A stretch of 64,000 nucleotides of DNA from M3007 sp033764075 (GCA_033764075.1 JANRJH010000029.1:92039-156038), one strand, 5' to 3'. Numbered from the stretch's first letter, positions 42,198 to 51,259 are shown. The notes: generated by a model from the sequence alone, not told the origin. Numbers and translations are program-made.

Positions 42198-44648
42198 TTA
42201 AAACTCAAAAATAAACCCAATCGTAGGCACCACCGACGCCTCTTCGTTGTCCAGAATGATGGGAATGGCGTTGGCGCCGTCGGACTGGAGCGGCTTTCCG
42301 TCCGTGGTTTCCCAGTCGCTGTTGTCGGCCTTGCGTTTGAACGTGTACTCCGGGTAGGCCGGGTTTACCTGAACAAATGCGTTCTGCACGTCGAAATACA
42401 GGTCAAACGTAGTGCGCTTGAAATTCCACTTTTTGTCGATCCGGAAGTCAAACTGGTTAAAAGTACTGAGTTGTTGTTCGTTCAACTGGTCGTAATCCAG
42501 CGTACCCTGCCCCGTGGTAGCGTAATTGTACCGGCTGGCCACCTCGTCGAACGGCGTAAAGGGGGCCCCGCCCTGGAATCGCCACTTCAGGCCCATTTCC
42601 CAGTTGCCGCGAAATTTGCGGCCCAGCAAGAGCGACACCAAATGACGGGTATCCCAGGCCGAAGGCACCAACTCGCCGTCCGTTCCGCTGAAACGCGACC
42701 AGAATAAGGTGTAAGACCCGGTGAAAAACAGGTTCTTATTTAGTTTTTGTTGGGCAAAAAGCTCCAGGCCATAAGCCTCGCCTTCGCCGGTTCCCGTGAG
42801 CTCCTCGTTACCAATAATGCCGAAATTGCCGCCCTGATTGGCCAGGGAAAGGCCGTTGCGCACACTCACCGGGTAGTCCGAATACTTCTTAAGAAATCCC
42901 TCTGCGGTGAAACGCAGGTTGGCCGAAGGAATGTACTCCAGCCCGGCAACATAATGATCGGCGCGCGTATACGGCAGGTCCTTGTTGACCAATGCCCCCG
43001 ATTCGTCCTCGTAACCCAAAGCGGTATAAATGGGTATCTTGTAGTAGCGACCCACACTGGCGTTCAACCGCCACTTCGACGCCAGGGCATACGAGGCGCT
43101 GAGTCGCGGACTGAGGGTTTGCAGCAGGTTGTTGCCGTCGTCGGTGAACGTATTCCCGTCGGCACGCATGCCGAAGGAGAGCGTGAGCTGGTCGTTCAGC
43201 ACGTCGCGACTTACCTGGCCGAACATACCGTATTTGAAAAAATCGATGTCGGAGTCAAATGCTTCCGTGATGCCGGGTTGCAGGACGTTGCCCAGGGAGT
43301 CCGTCACCTCGGGTTGAATGACCGTGAAGCTGTTGTTGGTGTAGCGGACAAACTGCGCCACCGCACCGTACGACCACTTCCAGTCGCCCGAAAACCGGTT
43401 CATGTCAAAGCGCAACTTGTTTTCAATCTCCTGGCTTTGAATACCGAGTATGCGCTTCGACTCGTCGTCCTGCGTACCGTCAAAGTTGTCGCTGAACTGA
43501 TCCAGTTGGTTGTCCAGCACATTTCGGCTGAGCGCCAGGTTCCAGTAGCCGTCTTCCACCAGTTGCCGGAAGGCGATTCCCTGGGTGTAGGTCCACTGGT
43601 TGACGCTGGGCGCCGCACCGAGTACATACAGGTTCTCCGGTGTGGCCTCCTCGGGCGCTGCGAAGGAAAACTCGTCAATGGCGCCAATACCCAGCAGGGT
43701 GAGCGATTGTTTGGGGTTGAACTTGTGTGTGAGCTTGTACTGAAAATCCCAGTAGTCGGGCCGGATCGGCAAGTCCAGCAACGCAAACAGAAACTGAAGG
43801 TACGAACGCCGGGCCGATGCCAGAAAGGTGGTCTTGTCGCCCAGTGGCCCTTCCATGGTCAGGGCTGCCTCGGTGCCGCTCAACCGGAAATTGCCCTGCA
43901 GGCGCTCGGGGTTGCCGTCGCGCTGGCGGAATTGCAGTACGGAGGACAGCGGGTTGTCGTAGCGGGCGTTGAACGCGCTGGAGCTAAGCGTGACGTCTTC
44001 TATGAATGAGACGTTGAGGATGCCCACCGGCCCGCCCGCAGCGCCTTGTGTCGAGAAGTGGTTGATGAATGGCACCTCAATGCCGTCCAGGTAGTACACA
44101 TTTTCGTTGGGCCCGCCACCGCGAATGATGATGTCGTTCCGAAAACTGCCTACCGACCCGGCAGTCCCCCCTACCCCCGGAAGTGCCTGTATCACCTTCG
44201 AAATGTCAAAATTACCGCCCGGGTTGCTCTTGATCTCCTCCGCGCTGAGGTTTTGTATTGACAATGGCGTCTCCGAAGAAGCAATCCGGACGCTCCGGTT
44301 TTCAGACACCACTACTTCGCCGAGCGCCTGCCCGTCGGGGTCCAGTTCAAAAGTAAGCGTGTTGATGTTGCCGCTCGTGACCACCACGTTGAATCGCGTC
44401 TGGCGTACGTACCCGAGGTATTCCACCGATACATTGTAGGAGGCCGCCGGTATGTCGCCAATTCGGAAGGCACCATCCACGTCCGTGGCCGCCCCAAGGC
44501 CGGTACCCTCCAGACGTACCGTTGCCCCCACCAGCAACTCCTGCGTTTGTTTATCTTTGACCGTACCAGTCAGTATGCCGGTGTTTTGGCCGTACAAACT
44601 GACCGAAATCGGCAGTAAAACCGCGAAAATGAAAAAACTCAACTTCAT
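42198..44648 (-). CDS. TonB-dependent receptor diverging from a MarR regulator
   Basis: 816 aa. Signal peptide (FFIFAVLLPISVSLYGQ), CarboxypepD_reg-like domain (about 25-110: GILTGTVKDKQTQELLVGAT), plug with FRNDIIIRGGGPNENVYYLD, and a C-terminal barrel with TKLTHKFNPKQSL-type strands ending VVPTIGFIFEF. Substrate unknown. It is divergent from a MarR-family gene across a 94-nt AT-rich gap, which suggests regulation by that protein. A second strongly AT-rich stretch right before its ATG contains no clear TAnnTTTG element on this strand. Confidence 0.87.
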   Translation of the reverse strand: MKLSFFIFAVLLPISVSLYGQNTGILTGTVKDKQTQELLVGATVRLEGTGLGAATDVDGAFRIGDIPAASYNVSVEYLGYVRQTRFNVVVTSGNINTLTFELDPDGQALGEVVVSENRSVRIASSETPLSIQNLSAEEIKSNPGGNFDISKVIQALPGVGGTAGSVGSFRNDIIIRGGGPNENVYYLDGIEVPFINHFSTQGAAGGPVGILNVSFIEDVTLSSSAFNARYDNPLSSVLQFRQRDGNPERLQGNFRLSGTEAALTMEGPLGDKTTFLASARRSYLQFLFALLDLPIRPDYWDFQYKLTHKFNPKQSLTLLGIGAIDEFSFAAPEEATPENLYVLGAAPSVNQWTYTQGIAFRQLVEDGYWNLALSRNVLDNQLDQFSDNFDGTQDDESKRILGIQSQEIENKLRFDMNRFSGDWKWSYGAVAQFVRYTNNSFTVIQPEVTDSLGNVLQPGITEAFDSDIDFFKYGMFGQVSRDVLNDQLTLSFGMRADGNTFTDDGNNLLQTLSPRLSASYALASKWRLNASVGRYYKIPIYTALGYEDESGALVNKDLPYTRADHYVAGLEYIPSANLRFTAEGFLKKYSDYPVSVRNGLSLANQGGNFGIIGNEELTGTGEGEAYGLELFAQQKLNKNLFFTGSYTLFWSRFSGTDGELVPSAWDTRHLVSLLLGRKFRGNWEMGLKWRFQGGAPFTPFDEVASRYNYATTGQGTLDYDQLNEQQLSTFNQFDFRIDKKWNFKRTTFDLYFDVQNAFVQVNPAYPEYTFKRKADNSDWETTDGKPLQSDGANAIPIILDNEEASVVPTIGFIFEF

Positions 44649-44696
44649 TTTAGTTTATTTTTTTACCTTTTTTAGTGATTTATAGCAAAAACATTG

Positions 44697-44704
44697 TAAT
44701 TTTG
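44697..44704 (+). promoter_or_regulatory. -7 element of the MarR-family gene
   Basis: TAATTTTG, 38 nt before the ATG at 44743, inside a very AT-rich divergent intergenic region. Confidence 0.45.
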
Positions 44705-44742
44705 TTTTTGTTTGTAAATAACTCTTTTTTTTTAAATAAAAA

Positions 44743-45369
44743 ATGAAATCATACCAAATCGTTCGAGAATTGCTTGACCACCTGGAACGGTATGAGCAAG
44801 CACACAAGGGCCGGACTTCTGTACCCGATTTTGCCCGCTGGGTGCTGGACGAACAGCCCAAGGAATCCCTTGCGTACGTTCCTTCCTTCGAAATGCACCG
44901 CATCAGCCAGTTGGTGGTTTACTTGCAGCGCTATGCCAAAGGGTACACCCGGAAAGCCCTGGAAGGAACCCCGTTGAGTTCCGACGATGAGCTCATCTAT
45001 TTGATCATCCTGTTCCACAGCGGACCAATGTCCAAAACCGCACTCATTCACGAGAACCGCCACGAAAAACCAACAGGTATGGACATCATCCGACGCCTGA
45101 TCAACGCCGGATTCGTTGTGCAATCTGAAAACCCGGAAGACGGCAGAAGCAAACTGCTGCAAATTACCGAGTCCGGCAGACTCCTCGTCCAAAAACTGGA
45201 ACCCCGCATGCACTTCGTCGCAGACCTGGTCACCGGAAACCTCGACCAAAACGAGCTCAATACCCTCTTCTTCCTGCTCGAAAAACTGGAAACTTACCAC
45301 CAGGTTATTCAAGCCAAGGTTAAAGGCGGCGATTTCGCTGACCTGATTCGGGCAGTCAAGGTGAACTGA
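44743..45369 (+). CDS. MarR-family winged-helix transcription regulator
   Basis: 208 aa. The centre carries a winged helix: SSDDELIYLIILFHSGPMSK, then TGMDIIRRLINAGFVVQSEN (recognition helix) and DGRSKLLQITESGRLLVQKL (wing), typical of MarR. An N-terminal helical region of about 80 residues and a C-terminal dimerisation helix flank it. MarR proteins usually repress neighbouring genes and are released by a small ligand. Candidates here are the divergent TonB receptor and the pirin gene 81 nt downstream, which is preceded by a large inverted repeat. Confidence 0.8.
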   Translation: MKSYQIVRELLDHLERYEQAHKGRTSVPDFARWVLDEQPKESLAYVPSFEMHRISQLVVYLQRYAKGYTRKALEGTPLSSDDELIYLIILFHSGPMSKTALIHENRHEKPTGMDIIRRLINAGFVVQSENPEDGRSKLLQITESGRLLVQKLEPRMHFVADLVTGNLDQNELNTLFFLLEKLETYHQVIQAKVKGGDFADLIRAVKVN

Positions 45370-45411
45370 ACTACCGGAATAAATCGTCCATCCACACTTT
45401 TTTTTCAACAA

Positions 45412-45450
45412 AATTAAGTGTTTTGCGTTTTAATGTCTAAACACTCAATT
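45412..45450. promoter_or_regulatory. Inverted-repeat operator candidate before the pirin gene
   Basis: AATTAAGTGTTT (45412-45423) and AAACACTCAATT (45439-45450) are complementary at 11 of 12 positions around a 15-nt spacer. The right arm ends exactly at the ATG of the pirin gene. It could be a regulator operator (the MarR gene lies just upstream) or an RNA hairpin over the start codon. Confidence 0.6.
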
Positions 45451-46194
45451 ATGGCAAACGTACAGATCATCCCGAAGGACCAGCAAGGCTCCGGCGCTTT
45501 TAACGGCGGCGAGATCGTTGAAAACAAGCCGATTGGCTTTCCCCGTGAGCAGTCGTTGCTACGGCCTTACTCCAACCTGTTTTACTGGGCACACGCCAAG
45601 GCCGTCACTGACAGCACCATTGGACTGCACCCGCACCAGGGTTTTGAAATCACTTCTTTTGTGCTGAAAGGCGAGATCCGGCATTACGACACCAAGCTGA
45701 AGGAGTGGCGCCCGCTCCAGGCCGGCGACGTGCAGATCATCCGGGCCGGCAACGGCATCAGCCACTCTGAATGGATGGGCAAAGGCAGTGAGATGTTCCA
45801 GATCTGGTTTGATCCCAACCTGGCCAAAACGCTTGAACAACCGGCCTCGTATGATGACTACCGTGCCGGCGATTTCCCGGTCGGGCAAGTCGACAACGCG
45901 GAAATCACCACCCTGGTTGGCCCTGGCAGCCCGTTTCAGATGGACACACCCGGCGTTGAGGTGTTCCGTATCCGGCTCCAACCCGGCACATTCCACCGCG
46001 CGCTCGACACGGATAAGATTTACTCTGCTTATGTGATCTCCGGCGCCGTCCGGTTGTCGGGTAAAGCCGCCGTAGAGAGTGATTTTGCGCTCATCGAAGG
46101 CGCAGACAGCATGGACATAGAAACTGACCAGCCCGCAGATGTATTCGTTATCGGTTCGCCCCGGACTCCGGGGTACCGGACGTATGCGCGGTGA
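45451..46194 (+). CDS. Pirin-family protein
   Basis: 247 aa bicupin. HPHQGFEITSFVLKGEIRHYDT carries the N-terminal metal-binding His residues and QIIRAGNGISHSEW the following conserved block; the C-terminal cupin includes IYSAYVISGAVRLSG. Bacterial pirins are metal-dependent; some act as quercetinases, many have unknown roles in redox or stress responses. The start at 45451 (MANVQIIPK) fits homology; an ATG at 45433 would add six residues and lie inside the inverted repeat. Probably co-regulated with the MarR gene upstream. Confidence 0.85.
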   Translation: MANVQIIPKDQQGSGAFNGGEIVENKPIGFPREQSLLRPYSNLFYWAHAKAVTDSTIGLHPHQGFEITSFVLKGEIRHYDTKLKEWRPLQAGDVQIIRAGNGISHSEWMGKGSEMFQIWFDPNLAKTLEQPASYDDYRAGDFPVGQVDNAEITTLVGPGSPFQMDTPGVEVFRIRLQPGTFHRALDTDKIYSAYVISGAVRLSGKAAVESDFALIEGADSMDIETDQPADVFVIGSPRTPGYRTYAR

Positions 46195-46215
46195 GAGGGT
46201 TAAATGATTTTCTTT

Positions 46216-46757
46216 AAATAAACCACAGAGCGCTCGGAGGTTTCACAAAGGGGCGCAGGGGATTACCCTCCGCGTTCCTCTGCGAAACCTTTGCGATCCT
46301 CTGCGGTTCATTTTTTTAATAAACAAAATGGGCCTCCGAGTTTACACAGTGGGGCGACGGGAATTACACTGCGAGTGACTCTGCGTAACCTTTGCGATCC
46401 TCTGCGGTTCATTTTTTAATAAACCACAGAGCGCTCCGAGGTTTCACAGAGGGGCGCAGGGGATTACCCTCCGCGTTCCTCTGCGAAACCTGTGCGATCC
46501 TCTGCGGTTCATTTTTTTAAACGGTTCATTTTTTTAAATAAACCACAGAGGTCTCGGAGGTTTCACAGAGGGGCACAGGGGACTAACCCTCGGCGCGCCT
46601 CTGCGGTTCCTTCGCGATCCTCTGTGGTTCATTTTTTTAAACGGTTTATTTTTTTAATAAACCACAGAGGGCTCCGAGGTTTCACAGAGGGGCGCAGGGG
46701 ATTACCCTCCGCGTTCCTCTGCGAAACCTTTGCGATCCTCTGCGGTTTATTTCTTAA
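46216..46757. repeat. Five-unit tandem array of CCACAGAGG nested-hairpin repeat
   Basis: Units of about 98-119 bp begin near 46216, 46319, 46417, 46536 and 46655 with (A)ATAAACCACAGAG and end with CTCTGCGGTTCATTTTTTT. Within a unit AACCACAGAG pairs with CTCTGCGGTT, and an inner GGTTTCACAGAGG pairs with CCTCTGCGAAACC, so each copy can form a nested hairpin. The second unit is the most diverged. The array fills the gap between the pirin and glutathione peroxidase 3' ends; no gene is credible inside it. Two further units lie at 32574-32745. Confidence 0.9.
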
Positions 46758-46765
46758 ATCCCCCC

Positions 46766-47365
46766 CTACATAAACCCCACCGCCTTCAAAAACGCCTCAT
46801 CCTGCGGCTTCACCTTGGAACCAAAAAAGTGGGTGAGCTCCCCTTTTTCATTGATCACGTACTTACAAAAGTTCCAGGTGGGTTCCTGGTCATTCCATCC
46901 GTTTTGTTTTGGGTCGGATAGCCACTGGTAAACAGGTGCTTTTTCCGGACCCTTTACGTGTACCTTTTCAAACATGGGAAACGTCACGCCGTAATTCTTC
47001 TGGCAAAAGGAGGCGATATCCTCCGCGGAGCCGGGTTCCTGGCCCATAAAGTCGTTGCACGGAAACCCGAGCACCACCACCTTGTCCCCGTGGGCTTTGT
47101 AGAAGGCCTCCCAATCGGCATATTGGGGGGTGTAGCCGCACTTGGAGGCGACATTCAGCACTACCACTTTTTTGCCTTTGAACTGGTCCAGTGAGACCGG
47201 TTCGCCGTACAGTGAGTTGGCGGTAAATGTAAAAAAAGCGGCACGAGTGCTGTCGGACATGGTGTTTACGTTGTGTTGGGTGACGGAAGAAACGGCGCTG
47301 GCATCGAAGCACGCGTGCAAGGCCAAACCGGAAAATACCAGGGAAAAGGTAAAGTTGCGCATCAT
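46766..47365 (-). CDS. Glutathione peroxidase-family thiol peroxidase, exported
   Basis: 199 aa. A signal-like N-terminus (FTFSLVFSGLALHACF) precedes a full GPx fold: NVASKCGYTPQYADWE with peroxidatic Cys76, GFPCNDFMGQEPGS, and WNFCKYVINEKGEL. Bacterial members with this Cys set are usually thioredoxin-dependent peroxidases despite the name. It would remove hydroperoxides in the periplasm or envelope, plausibly protecting the carotenoid and lipid layer. Its start overlaps the cruF stop by 4 nt, making a crtD-cruF-gpx operon. Start may be the first or second Met of MMRNF. Confidence 0.87.
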   Translation of the reverse strand: MMRNFTFSLVFSGLALHACFDASAVSSVTQHNVNTMSDSTRAAFFTFTANSLYGEPVSLDQFKGKKVVVLNVASKCGYTPQYADWEAFYKAHGDKVVVLGFPCNDFMGQEPGSAEDIASFCQKNYGVTFPMFEKVHVKGPEKAPVYQWLSDPKQNGWNDQEPTWNFCKYVINEKGELTHFFGSKVKPQDEAFLKAVGFM

Positions 47366-48051
47366 AAAAAGAAACGGTTAAGTGACAAGAGATTCATGCC
47401 AAGGAAAAACAGCAGTTGCATCAGCAACAACAGGGAGGCCACTGGATTTCGATTTGCCTGACCAATGAAGCGGAAATACAAAGCACTCATGAGCAGTGAA
47501 ACAGCGTACCAGCCCAGGTAGTTCTGCAAAGGCGGCATCTTGCCATACCAGTGCCACATGCCGGTTCGTATGGCCACGGGCTCAATCAGCACGTCGAGCA
47601 GTACCGGCAAAAGGGAGGCGATACCCCATTTTATCCCCACCGGCCAGTGTATCGGCAAATAGCGCGACGTCGTCTCACAGGCTATGTAAACCAACATCGC
47701 CCAGTTGACGCCAATCAGGAGGGGCGTTTCCAGTATTTTCCAGCCAAAGACATCGCCGTACGCATATTCACCGAAAATCACGCCCGTCGATACGCCGGCC
47801 ACCTCGGCAAAGTACCCCACCGCCCAGGCACCGGCAACGTACCCCCATAGCCCGGCATTGCGGGGAAAGTGGTTCCACAACAGGATTCCGAAAGACAGCA
47901 GCAGATTAAACGGCGTGAGCAGCAGGAACAGTGCCAGGTAGGGTCCAGCCATGCCAATCAACCCCGCCACATAGCTGGAACTGATGAGGAAGCGGCTGAT
48001 GCGAAGTTTTGCCGTTCCGCCCATAACGTTTTGAATAAAAGCGCTGTTCAT
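47362..48051 (-). CDS. cruF: Carotenoid biosynthesis membrane protein, CruF-like (1',2'-hydratase)
   Basis: 229 aa with about seven membrane segments. GVSTGVIFGEYAYGDVFGWK and LLIGVNWAMLVYIACETTSRY, with PVAIRTGMWHWYG, are the conserved blocks of the CruF/DUF422 family, which hydrates the psi-end of carotenoids to the 1'-hydroxy form (family knowledge). The adjacent CrtD-like desaturase would then act on the product, giving saproxanthin- or myxol-type carotenoids. The ATG at 48049-48051 overlaps the crtD stop by 4 nt. Confidence 0.82.
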   Translation of the reverse strand: MNSAFIQNVMGGTAKLRISRFLISSSYVAGLIGMAGPYLALFLLLTPFNLLLSFGILLWNHFPRNAGLWGYVAGAWAVGYFAEVAGVSTGVIFGEYAYGDVFGWKILETPLLIGVNWAMLVYIACETTSRYLPIHWPVGIKWGIASLLPVLLDVLIEPVAIRTGMWHWYGKMPPLQNYLGWYAVSLLMSALYFRFIGQANRNPVASLLLLMQLLFFLGMNLLSLNRFFL

Positions 48052-49514
48052 GGGTAATGCCCGGCTATCAACTCGTCGGTAATCTGGGCCGACAACAAGC
48101 ACAAGGGTATCCCCCCGCCCGGGTGCACACTCCCACCGACAAAGTACAATCCTTTTAAATCCCGCGAAAAATTGGCATGCCGCAAAAACGCCGCCATGGG
48201 CGTATTGGAACTGTATCCGTAAAGTGCGCCCAGGTGCGACGAGGTTTTGCGCTCGATAAGCCGCGGATCCAGCACCTCTTCTGCCTCAATCAGGGGTTCC
48301 AGATCGACGCCGAGGCGGCGGCCGAGCTTTTGCAGCACCTGCCCGCGGATGCGGGGGATCATGGCATCCCAGTCCTGACCCAGATCGGGTGGCACATTCA
48401 CCATCACAAACCAGTTTTCACAGCGCGGCGGCGCATCCGAAGGTGTGTATTTGGAGGTGATGTTGATGTACACCGTCGGGTCGTCGGTCACCTCTCCCCG
48501 TGCGTGCGCGCCAAACTCGCTGCGATAATCGTTTGAAAAGAAGATGTTGTGCAAGCCCAACTCCGGGAACGAGTGCTTTATGCCCCAGTAAAAAATAAGC
48601 GCCGACGTGCTCTTGGGCTGCCGGAGAATTCGCTCCGGGTGCGGCCGGTCGGGCAACAGTTTTTTGTAGGTGTAGTATACGTCCATGTTGCTCACCACCG
48701 CATCAAACGCATGCGTCTGTCCGCCGGCCATGAGCCCCTGCAACCGGCCTCCCTGGTGCAAGATACGCTCCACAGGCGTATTGAACCGGTACGTCACCCC
48801 GAGTCTTTTGGATAACGCATAGATGCTCTCGGTGATCCGGTGCATGCCGCCTTCCGGATAAAATACCCCCATATTGTATTCAAAATGCGGAATAATTGTA
48901 AGCATCCCCGAAGCCTGGTACGGATCCGAACCGTTGTACGTCGCGTACCGGTCGAACAACTGCACCAGCCTGGGATCGCCAAACCAGCGTTCGTGCACCC
49001 GGTGCATGGTCGAAAAGATGTCGAAAGACGGCAGGCGCACCAATGCGCGGACGACATCCCGGTGCAACCATGTGCGCGCCTTGTGAAGCGATTTTTCCAG
49101 GAAAATATGGCCCACAAGCTCAAATTTGCGCTTGCTATTGTTCAAAAAAGCCGGAATGACGGCGGGGTCAACACCCAGTTTTTCCGACACCTCCCTGCCA
49201 AAACGCTCGGCATCGGTGTAGGCATGCAGCCAGACCCCGTCGTCCCAGAAATAGTGGCAAGCCACCGGCATGTCGCGGTACTGGAAATGCGGTCGCATGT
49301 CCTCCCCCGCTGCCGCAAACAACGACTCGACGTACTGGGGCATGGTAAACAGCGACGGTCCCGCATCGAAGCGATAACCGCCCAGCGTGAACGCGCTTAA
49401 CTTCCCGCCCGGATAATCGTTGGCTTCAAAAACGGTCACCCGGTGACCCTTGGCGGCCAGCCGCACGGCAGCCGACAGCCCGGCAATACCCGCCCCGATG
49501 ATTCCTATATCCAT
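48048..49514 (-). CDS. crtD: CrtD-like carotenoid 3',4'-desaturase (phytoene desaturase family)
   Basis: 488 aa FAD-dependent desaturase. N-terminal dinucleotide fold MDIGIIGAGIAGLSAAVRLA, then RFDAGPSLFTMPQYVESLF and DRYATYNGSDPYQASG, and the C-terminal FVGGSVHPGGGIPLCLLSA. The pattern fits CrtD (1-hydroxycarotenoid 3,4-desaturase) better than CrtI, and the overlap with cruF supports this because CruF makes the substrate for CrtD. No crtB, crtI or lycopene cyclase lies in the window, so upstream steps must be encoded elsewhere. First gene of the crtD-cruF-gpx operon. Confidence 0.82.
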   Translation of the reverse strand: MDIGIIGAGIAGLSAAVRLAAKGHRVTVFEANDYPGGKLSAFTLGGYRFDAGPSLFTMPQYVESLFAAAGEDMRPHFQYRDMPVACHYFWDDGVWLHAYTDAERFGREVSEKLGVDPAVIPAFLNNSKRKFELVGHIFLEKSLHKARTWLHRDVVRALVRLPSFDIFSTMHRVHERWFGDPRLVQLFDRYATYNGSDPYQASGMLTIIPHFEYNMGVFYPEGGMHRITESIYALSKRLGVTYRFNTPVERILHQGGRLQGLMAGGQTHAFDAVVSNMDVYYTYKKLLPDRPHPERILRQPKSTSALIFYWGIKHSFPELGLHNIFFSNDYRSEFGAHARGEVTDDPTVYINITSKYTPSDAPPRCENWFVMVNVPPDLGQDWDAMIPRIRGQVLQKLGRRLGVDLEPLIEAEEVLDPRLIERKTSSHLGALYGYSSNTPMAAFLRHANFSRDLKGLYFVGGSVHPGGGIPLCLLSAQITDELIAGHYP

Positions 49515-49592
49515 GTTAAACAGCAGAAACAGGATTCGGCAGAGAAGGTTGACCCCGCACAGCGCCTGTCCCTGAATTTTTCAAATGTGTGA

Positions 49593-49608
49593 GGGATGAA
49601 AACATCCC
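49593..49608 (-). terminator. Small hairpin after prfC
   Basis: GGGATG and CATCCC around an AAAA/TTTT loop, starting 6 nt after the prfC stop. No T-tract follows on the minus strand, so termination is only possible. Confidence 0.35.
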
Positions 49609-49613
49609 AACAC

Positions 49614-51200
49614 TTAACCCTCCGAGGTAAACGAAAATCGGATTTTAGGGAAGTTTTCCTGTGCCGTCTGCAACATCCAGGGCGATTCGGCCAGAAAAAC
49701 CCAGTGTCCGTCGGTGTCTTTGGCGATGTCGCGCTTGCGTCGCTGCAGGAACTCCTCAAAGGCTTTGGGGTCGTCGCTGCTCACCCAACAGGCCTTGTAC
49801 AGGTTTACCGGCTCATACCGGCACCGGGCGTTGTACTCATGCTCGAGCCGGTGCTGGATGACGTCGAACTGAAGTTGACCGACCGTGCCGATGATCCGGC
49901 GGTTGTCGATCTGGCGGGTGAACATCTGGGCTACCCCTTCGTCCATTAACTGATCAAGCCCTTTGGCAAACGGTTTCTGCTTCAACGGGTCGGCATTTTC
50001 CACATAACGGAACTGTTCGGGGGAAAACGCCGGGATGCCTTTAAAGTGCAGCACCTCGCCCTCGGTCAGCGTATCGCCGATCTTGAAGTTTCCGGAATCG
50101 TACAACCCCACCACATCACCCGGATAGGCTTCCTCAAGCAGCGTTTTTTTGCTGGCCATAAACATGGTGGGATTCGAAAACTTCAACTCGCGCCCCAGCC
50201 GGATGTGGCGGTAATTCTTGTTGCGTTCAAAGCGCCCCGAGCAGATACGCAGGAACGCGATCCGGTCGCGGTGCCTGGGGTCCATGTTGGCAAAAATCTT
50301 GAATACAAACCCGGAAAAACGGTCTTCCTCCGGCTTCACCAGGCGTTCCTCCGTGAACCGGGGCAGCGGGGTTGGGGCGATGTCCACAAAACAATCCAGC
50401 ATTTCTTTCACCCCGAAATTGTTGACGGCCGACCCGAAAAAAACAGGGCAAACGCCGCCTTTCAGGTAGTCGGAGCGTTCAAACGGCGGATATACCGTTT
50501 CCACCACTTCCACCTCCTCGCGCAGGGTACGCGCCGCGCTGTCGCCGATGTGGCGCTCCAACTCCGGGTCGGCAAGGTCTTCTATTACAATAACCTCTTC
50601 CTCCTCCTGCTTCCCGTGCGGATTGAAAAGCGCCAGTTTTTTCTCGTACAGGTTGTACACCCCTTTGAATCGTTGGCCCATGCCGACAGGCCAGGAGAGC
50701 GGTCGCACCCGGACGCCCAGTTTTTGCTCAATTTCGTCAAGCAAATCAAAGGCGTCTTTTCCTTCCCGGTCGAGCTTATTCACGAAAAAGATGATCGGGG
50801 TGTCCCGCATGCGGCACACCTTGGTGAGCTTTTCGGTTTGGGTTTCGACACCTTTGGCTACGTCCACCACCACAATGGCCGAGTCTACCGCGGTGAGCGT
50901 TCGGTAGGTATCCTCAGCGAAGTCTTCGTGGCCGGGGGTGTCCAGGATGTTGATCTGGAGGTTGCGATATTCAAACCCCATGACCGAGGTGCTCACGGAG
51001 ATACCCCGTTGGCGCTCGATCTCCATGAAGTCGGAAACGGTGCTCTTTTTGATCTTGTTGCTCTTGACGGCGCCCGCCGTCTGGATGGCCCCGCCGAACA
51101 GGAGCAGTTTTTCGGTGAGGGTGGTCTTACCGGCGTCGGGGTGGGCGATTACCGCAAAGGTGCGCCGGCGGTGCATCTCCGTCAGAAAATTGGAATCCAT
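49614..51200 (-). CDS. prfC: Peptide chain release factor 3
   Basis: 528 aa translational GTPase. G1 AHPDAGKTTLTEK, G3 DTPGHEDFAED, G4 VNKLDREG, and the RF3-specific LFGGAIQTAGAVKS, VYNLYEKKLALFNPH and GTVGQLQFDVIQHRLEHEYN. RF3 recycles class I release factors from the ribosome after termination. The start at 51200 (MDSNFLTEM) fits homology; an ATG 24 nt upstream is possible. A TACCTTTG element lies just upstream. Confidence 0.95.
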   Translation of the reverse strand: MDSNFLTEMHRRRTFAVIAHPDAGKTTLTEKLLLFGGAIQTAGAVKSNKIKKSTVSDFMEIERQRGISVSTSVMGFEYRNLQINILDTPGHEDFAEDTYRTLTAVDSAIVVVDVAKGVETQTEKLTKVCRMRDTPIIFFVNKLDREGKDAFDLLDEIEQKLGVRVRPLSWPVGMGQRFKGVYNLYEKKLALFNPHGKQEEEEVIVIEDLADPELERHIGDSAARTLREEVEVVETVYPPFERSDYLKGGVCPVFFGSAVNNFGVKEMLDCFVDIAPTPLPRFTEERLVKPEEDRFSGFVFKIFANMDPRHRDRIAFLRICSGRFERNKNYRHIRLGRELKFSNPTMFMASKKTLLEEAYPGDVVGLYDSGNFKIGDTLTEGEVLHFKGIPAFSPEQFRYVENADPLKQKPFAKGLDQLMDEGVAQMFTRQIDNRRIIGTVGQLQFDVIQHRLEHEYNARCRYEPVNLYKACWVSSDDPKAFEEFLQRRKRDIAKDTDGHWVFLAESPWMLQTAQENFPKIRFSFTSEG

Positions 51201-51221
51201 GAAGGTTTTGGCTAAAAAAGG

Positions 51222-51229
51222 CAAAGGTA
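51222..51229 (-). promoter_or_regulatory. -7 element of prfC
   Basis: TACCTTTG on the minus strand, 21 nt before the prfC ATG. Divergent from the element at 51260. Confidence 0.5.
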
Positions 51230-51259
51230 AACAATGCGTCGCCTGACCGGTCTTTTTTT

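Noticed and set aside
46216..46757. Possible CRISPR array in the repeats between pirin and gpx
   Set aside because: Units are about 98-119 bp, conserved along most of their length, with no short repeat/unique spacer alternation and no cas genes nearby.
46492..46773. 93-aa open frame within the repeat array
   Set aside because: Translates the tandem repeat itself; it has no start context or homology.
50046..51215. 389-aa + strand open frame opposite prfC
   Set aside because: prfC on the minus strand is full length with all G motifs; this is its antisense shadow.
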